Position numbers and translations under genes: made by a program. From Candidatus Eiseniibacteriota bacterium (GTDB taxonomy: Bacteria; Joyebacterota; Joyebacteria; Joyebacterales; Joyebacteraceae): 6,401 bases of DNA. Positions 5,221-6,401 of the stretch are shown piece by piece; position 1 is the first letter of the stretch; each line of letters opens with the position of its first letter. Under the pieces are notes generated by a model. The model searched no databases and was not told where the DNA came from. It saw only the letters and a list, made by a program, of their open reading frames with translations. Where the stretch lies: assembly GCA_030609605.1 (NCBI GenBank), contig JAUWBY010000136.1, positions 1 through 6,401 of the forward strand, read 5' to 3'.

Positions 5221-6321
5221 TCAGTGCCTGGTCCGCGATGCCACTGCCAGAACGTCCTGCGCGACCCGGTCAGCCGCATCGGGCCGCGCAAGGACTCTGG
5301 CTGCGCTTGACATACTCGTCAGCCGCGTGCGATCGCGAAGGAGACCTTCGACGGTGTCGGCGAGCCGATCTCCAGTGAACTCGCCGTCGGGAATCACTAC
5401 AGCCGCTCCGGCATTTCCCACCGAGCGGGCATTCTTCATCTGATGGTCATCAGTCGCGTGCGGGTACGGAACGAGAATGGCGGGCCGCCCGACGATGGCC
5501 GTCTCAGCCAGCGTTGTGGCCCCAGCGCGCGAGACAACGATGTCGCACGCCGCATAGACCCTGGCGATCTCTTCGAAGAACACCTCCACGATCGCCCGCG
5601 CTCCGGTCGACACTGCCTGACGACGAACATGCTCAAGTTCTTCCACAGCGGTCTGAATCACGAACTCGACCCCAGCCGCCGACAGCCGTGGCATGGCATC
5701 AGCCACTGCAAGGCTCAACCGCCTGGCCCCCCGACTCCCGCCCACAACCATCACAACAGTTGCTTCCTGGCCGAGACCGAGGGCTCGCCGCGCGGCTGCG
5801 CGATCCAGCTCATTGAATCCGCGCCGGACAGGGTTTCCCGAGTGCTCGATCCTCCTCGCACGCGGGAGGTACCTCTCGGACTCCACAAAGGTCACGTGAA
5901 CAACCTCCGCGAATCTCGAGAGGGTCTTCGTGGCAAGCCCGGGCCTGGAGTTCTGCTCCAGGAGGACGATCGGAACACCGAGGGCGCGAGCCGCGACTAC
6001 AGACGGAAGACTGGCAAAGCCCCCCGTCCCAACTGCCGCATCCGGTCGCCTCATAGCGAGGGCCGAGACCGCCTTCAGGCAGCCCGCGGCCACCACGAAC
6101 GGGACCGCCACGTTTCTGATGACAGCTCCGCGAATGACGCCCATCGAAGGCACAGTCACGAACCGTCTTCCGGTTCCTGACACGACGCGCTCTTCGATCG
6201 ATCCCCTGCGTCCCATGAAGAAGATCTCCGCGTCCGGGGAAAGCTCCTCGATCGCCTCAGCGACCGCGATTCCCGGGAATATGTGTCCCCCTGTGCCTCC
6301 ACCGGTGATCATTATCCTCAC
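5221..6321 (-). CDS. murG: Lipid II synthase MurG (UDP-GlcNAc:lipid I GlcNAc transferase)
   Basis: MurG is a GT-B glycosyltransferase bound to the inner face of the cytoplasmic membrane; it transfers GlcNAc to lipid I to make lipid II. The 366 residues are typical. Visible: N-terminal loop ITGGGTGGHIFPGIAVAEA (5-23), VGTGGFASLP (97-106), EQNSRPG (122-128), SGNPVRR (161-167), the second glycine loop VVGGSRGARRL (192-202), and the UDP-GlcNAc motif SRAGATTLAET (264-274) with PYPHATDDHQMKNA (285-298). The fold is complete, but Phe102, Leu121, Thr131 and Ser203 replace residues treated as invariant in the family (Tyr105, His124, Asn134, Asn198 in Escherichia coli), and Arg197 replaces Gln in GGSQGA. 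The start is GTG, overlapping the ftsW stop by 4 bp (GTGA), with GAGGG 8 nt upstream; the ATG three codons later would shorten the first strand. Confidence 0.95.
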   Translation of the reverse strand: MRIMITGGGTGGHIFPGIAVAEAIEELSPDAEIFFMGRRGSIEERVVSGTGRRFVTVPSMGVIRGAVIRNVAVPFVVAAGCLKAVSALAMRRPDAAVGTGGFASLPSVVAARALGVPIVLLEQNSRPGLATKTLSRFAEVVHVTFVESERYLPRARRIEHSGNPVRRGFNELDRAAARRALGLGQEATVVMVVGGSRGARRLSLAVADAMPRLSAAGVEFVIQTAVEELEHVRRQAVSTGARAIVEVFFEEIARVYAACDIVVSRAGATTLAETAIVGRPAILVPYPHATDDHQMKNARSVGNAGAAVVIPDGEFTGDRLADTVEGLLRDRTRLTSMSSAARVLARPDAADRVAQDVLAVASRTRH

Positions 6322-6401
6322 GACCTCTTCCCTCTTCGATTCTCGCGTGACTGAGCGCCGGCTGTTTCGAAGACCTTGCGGCGCGACATGTTTATCAGAA
6401 T
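6318..6401 (-). CDS. ftsW: Septal glycan polymerase FtsW, last 27 codons (5' part outside window)
   Basis: Only the C-terminus is visible. It begins ILINMSRRKVFE and continues with a basic, hydrophilic tail ending KRS before a TGA. FtsW is the SEDS-family multi-pass membrane protein that polymerises lipid II at the septum. Proteins of this family typically end with a last transmembrane helix running into a short LLxxSRR sequence, which ILINMSRR resembles. The position directly before murG, with a 4-bp GTGA overlap, is the usual place of ftsW in dcw clusters. The fragment is too short to tell FtsW from its paralogue RodA by sequence; context decides for FtsW. Confidence 0.75.
   Translation of the reverse strand: MLINMSRRKVFETAGAQSRENRRGKRS
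6330..6334 (-). promoter_or_regulatory. Ribosome binding site of murG, supporting a GTG start
   Basis: GAGGG on the minus strand lies 8 nt before the GTG at 6321, within the last codons of ftsW. A second GAGG (6327-6324) is only 2 nt from the GTG but better placed for the ATG at 6312, so the choice between the two starts is likely but not certain. Confidence 0.5.

Noticed and set aside
5112..5291. Sixty-codon N-terminal extension of murC
   Set aside because: It would overlap the end of murG by 71 bp, adds Arg/Gly-rich sequence unlike MurC, and the ATG at 5111 gives the normal N-terminus directly ahead of the glycine loop.
5443..6180. Long plus-strand open frame (245 codons) opposite murG
   Set aside because: It is antisense to a clear murG, its translation is rich in Arg, Pro and His with no recognisable motif, and such frames are expected opposite GC-rich genes.
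1..6401. An undescribed system hidden in the window (defence, mobile or RNA element)
   Set aside because: Nearly all bases belong to seven standard dcw genes. The two spacers over 100 bp hold nothing resembling a further gene, array or element end.

Overview
This window is a contiguous piece of a bacterial division and cell wall (dcw) cluster, entirely on the minus strand. In the direction of transcription (right to left) it reads ftsW (3' end only), murG, murC, murB, ftsQ, ftsA, ftsZ (5' part only). All seven assignments rest on family motifs visible in the translations. I see no RNA gene, mobile element, CRISPR array, phage gene or plus-strand gene. No convincing promoter or terminator is visible, so the block looks like the middle of one long transcription unit.

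Layout from right to left: the last 27 codons of ftsW (6401-6318) overlap murG by 4 bp (GTGA). murG (6321-5221) is followed by a 109-bp spacer holding an inverted repeat, then murC (5111-3720). After 34 bp comes murB (3685-2774), which overlaps ftsQ by 4 bp (TTGA). ftsQ (2777-1947) is followed after 15 bp by ftsA (1931-708). A 160-bp spacer then leads to ftsZ, which starts at 547 and runs off the left edge.

The products act together. MurG makes lipid II at the inner face of the membrane. MurB and MurC supply UDP-MurNAc and add the first amino acid of the stem peptide. FtsW polymerises septal glycan, FtsQ belongs to the FtsQLB regulator of septal synthesis, and FtsA tethers FtsZ filaments to the membrane. 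murB sits where Escherichia coli has ddlB, an order found in many other phyla. The organism is a high-GC bacterium (roughly 60 % by eye) with peptidoglycan and an FtsA/FtsZ divisome. Several normally conserved residues are changed, which suggests a lineage distant from the model species, but I cannot name the phylum from this window.

I found no new biological system. The points worth a second look are the following. MurG has four substitutions at positions treated as invariant in the family. FtsA has a degenerate phosphate-2 loop. MurB has cysteine where the catalytic serine is expected. ftsZ has a second, in-frame upstream start with a strong ribosome binding site. A run of nine G lies in the ftsZ GTP-binding loop. 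ftsQ and ftsA both start with TTG. The murG-murC spacer could form two alternative RNA folds.
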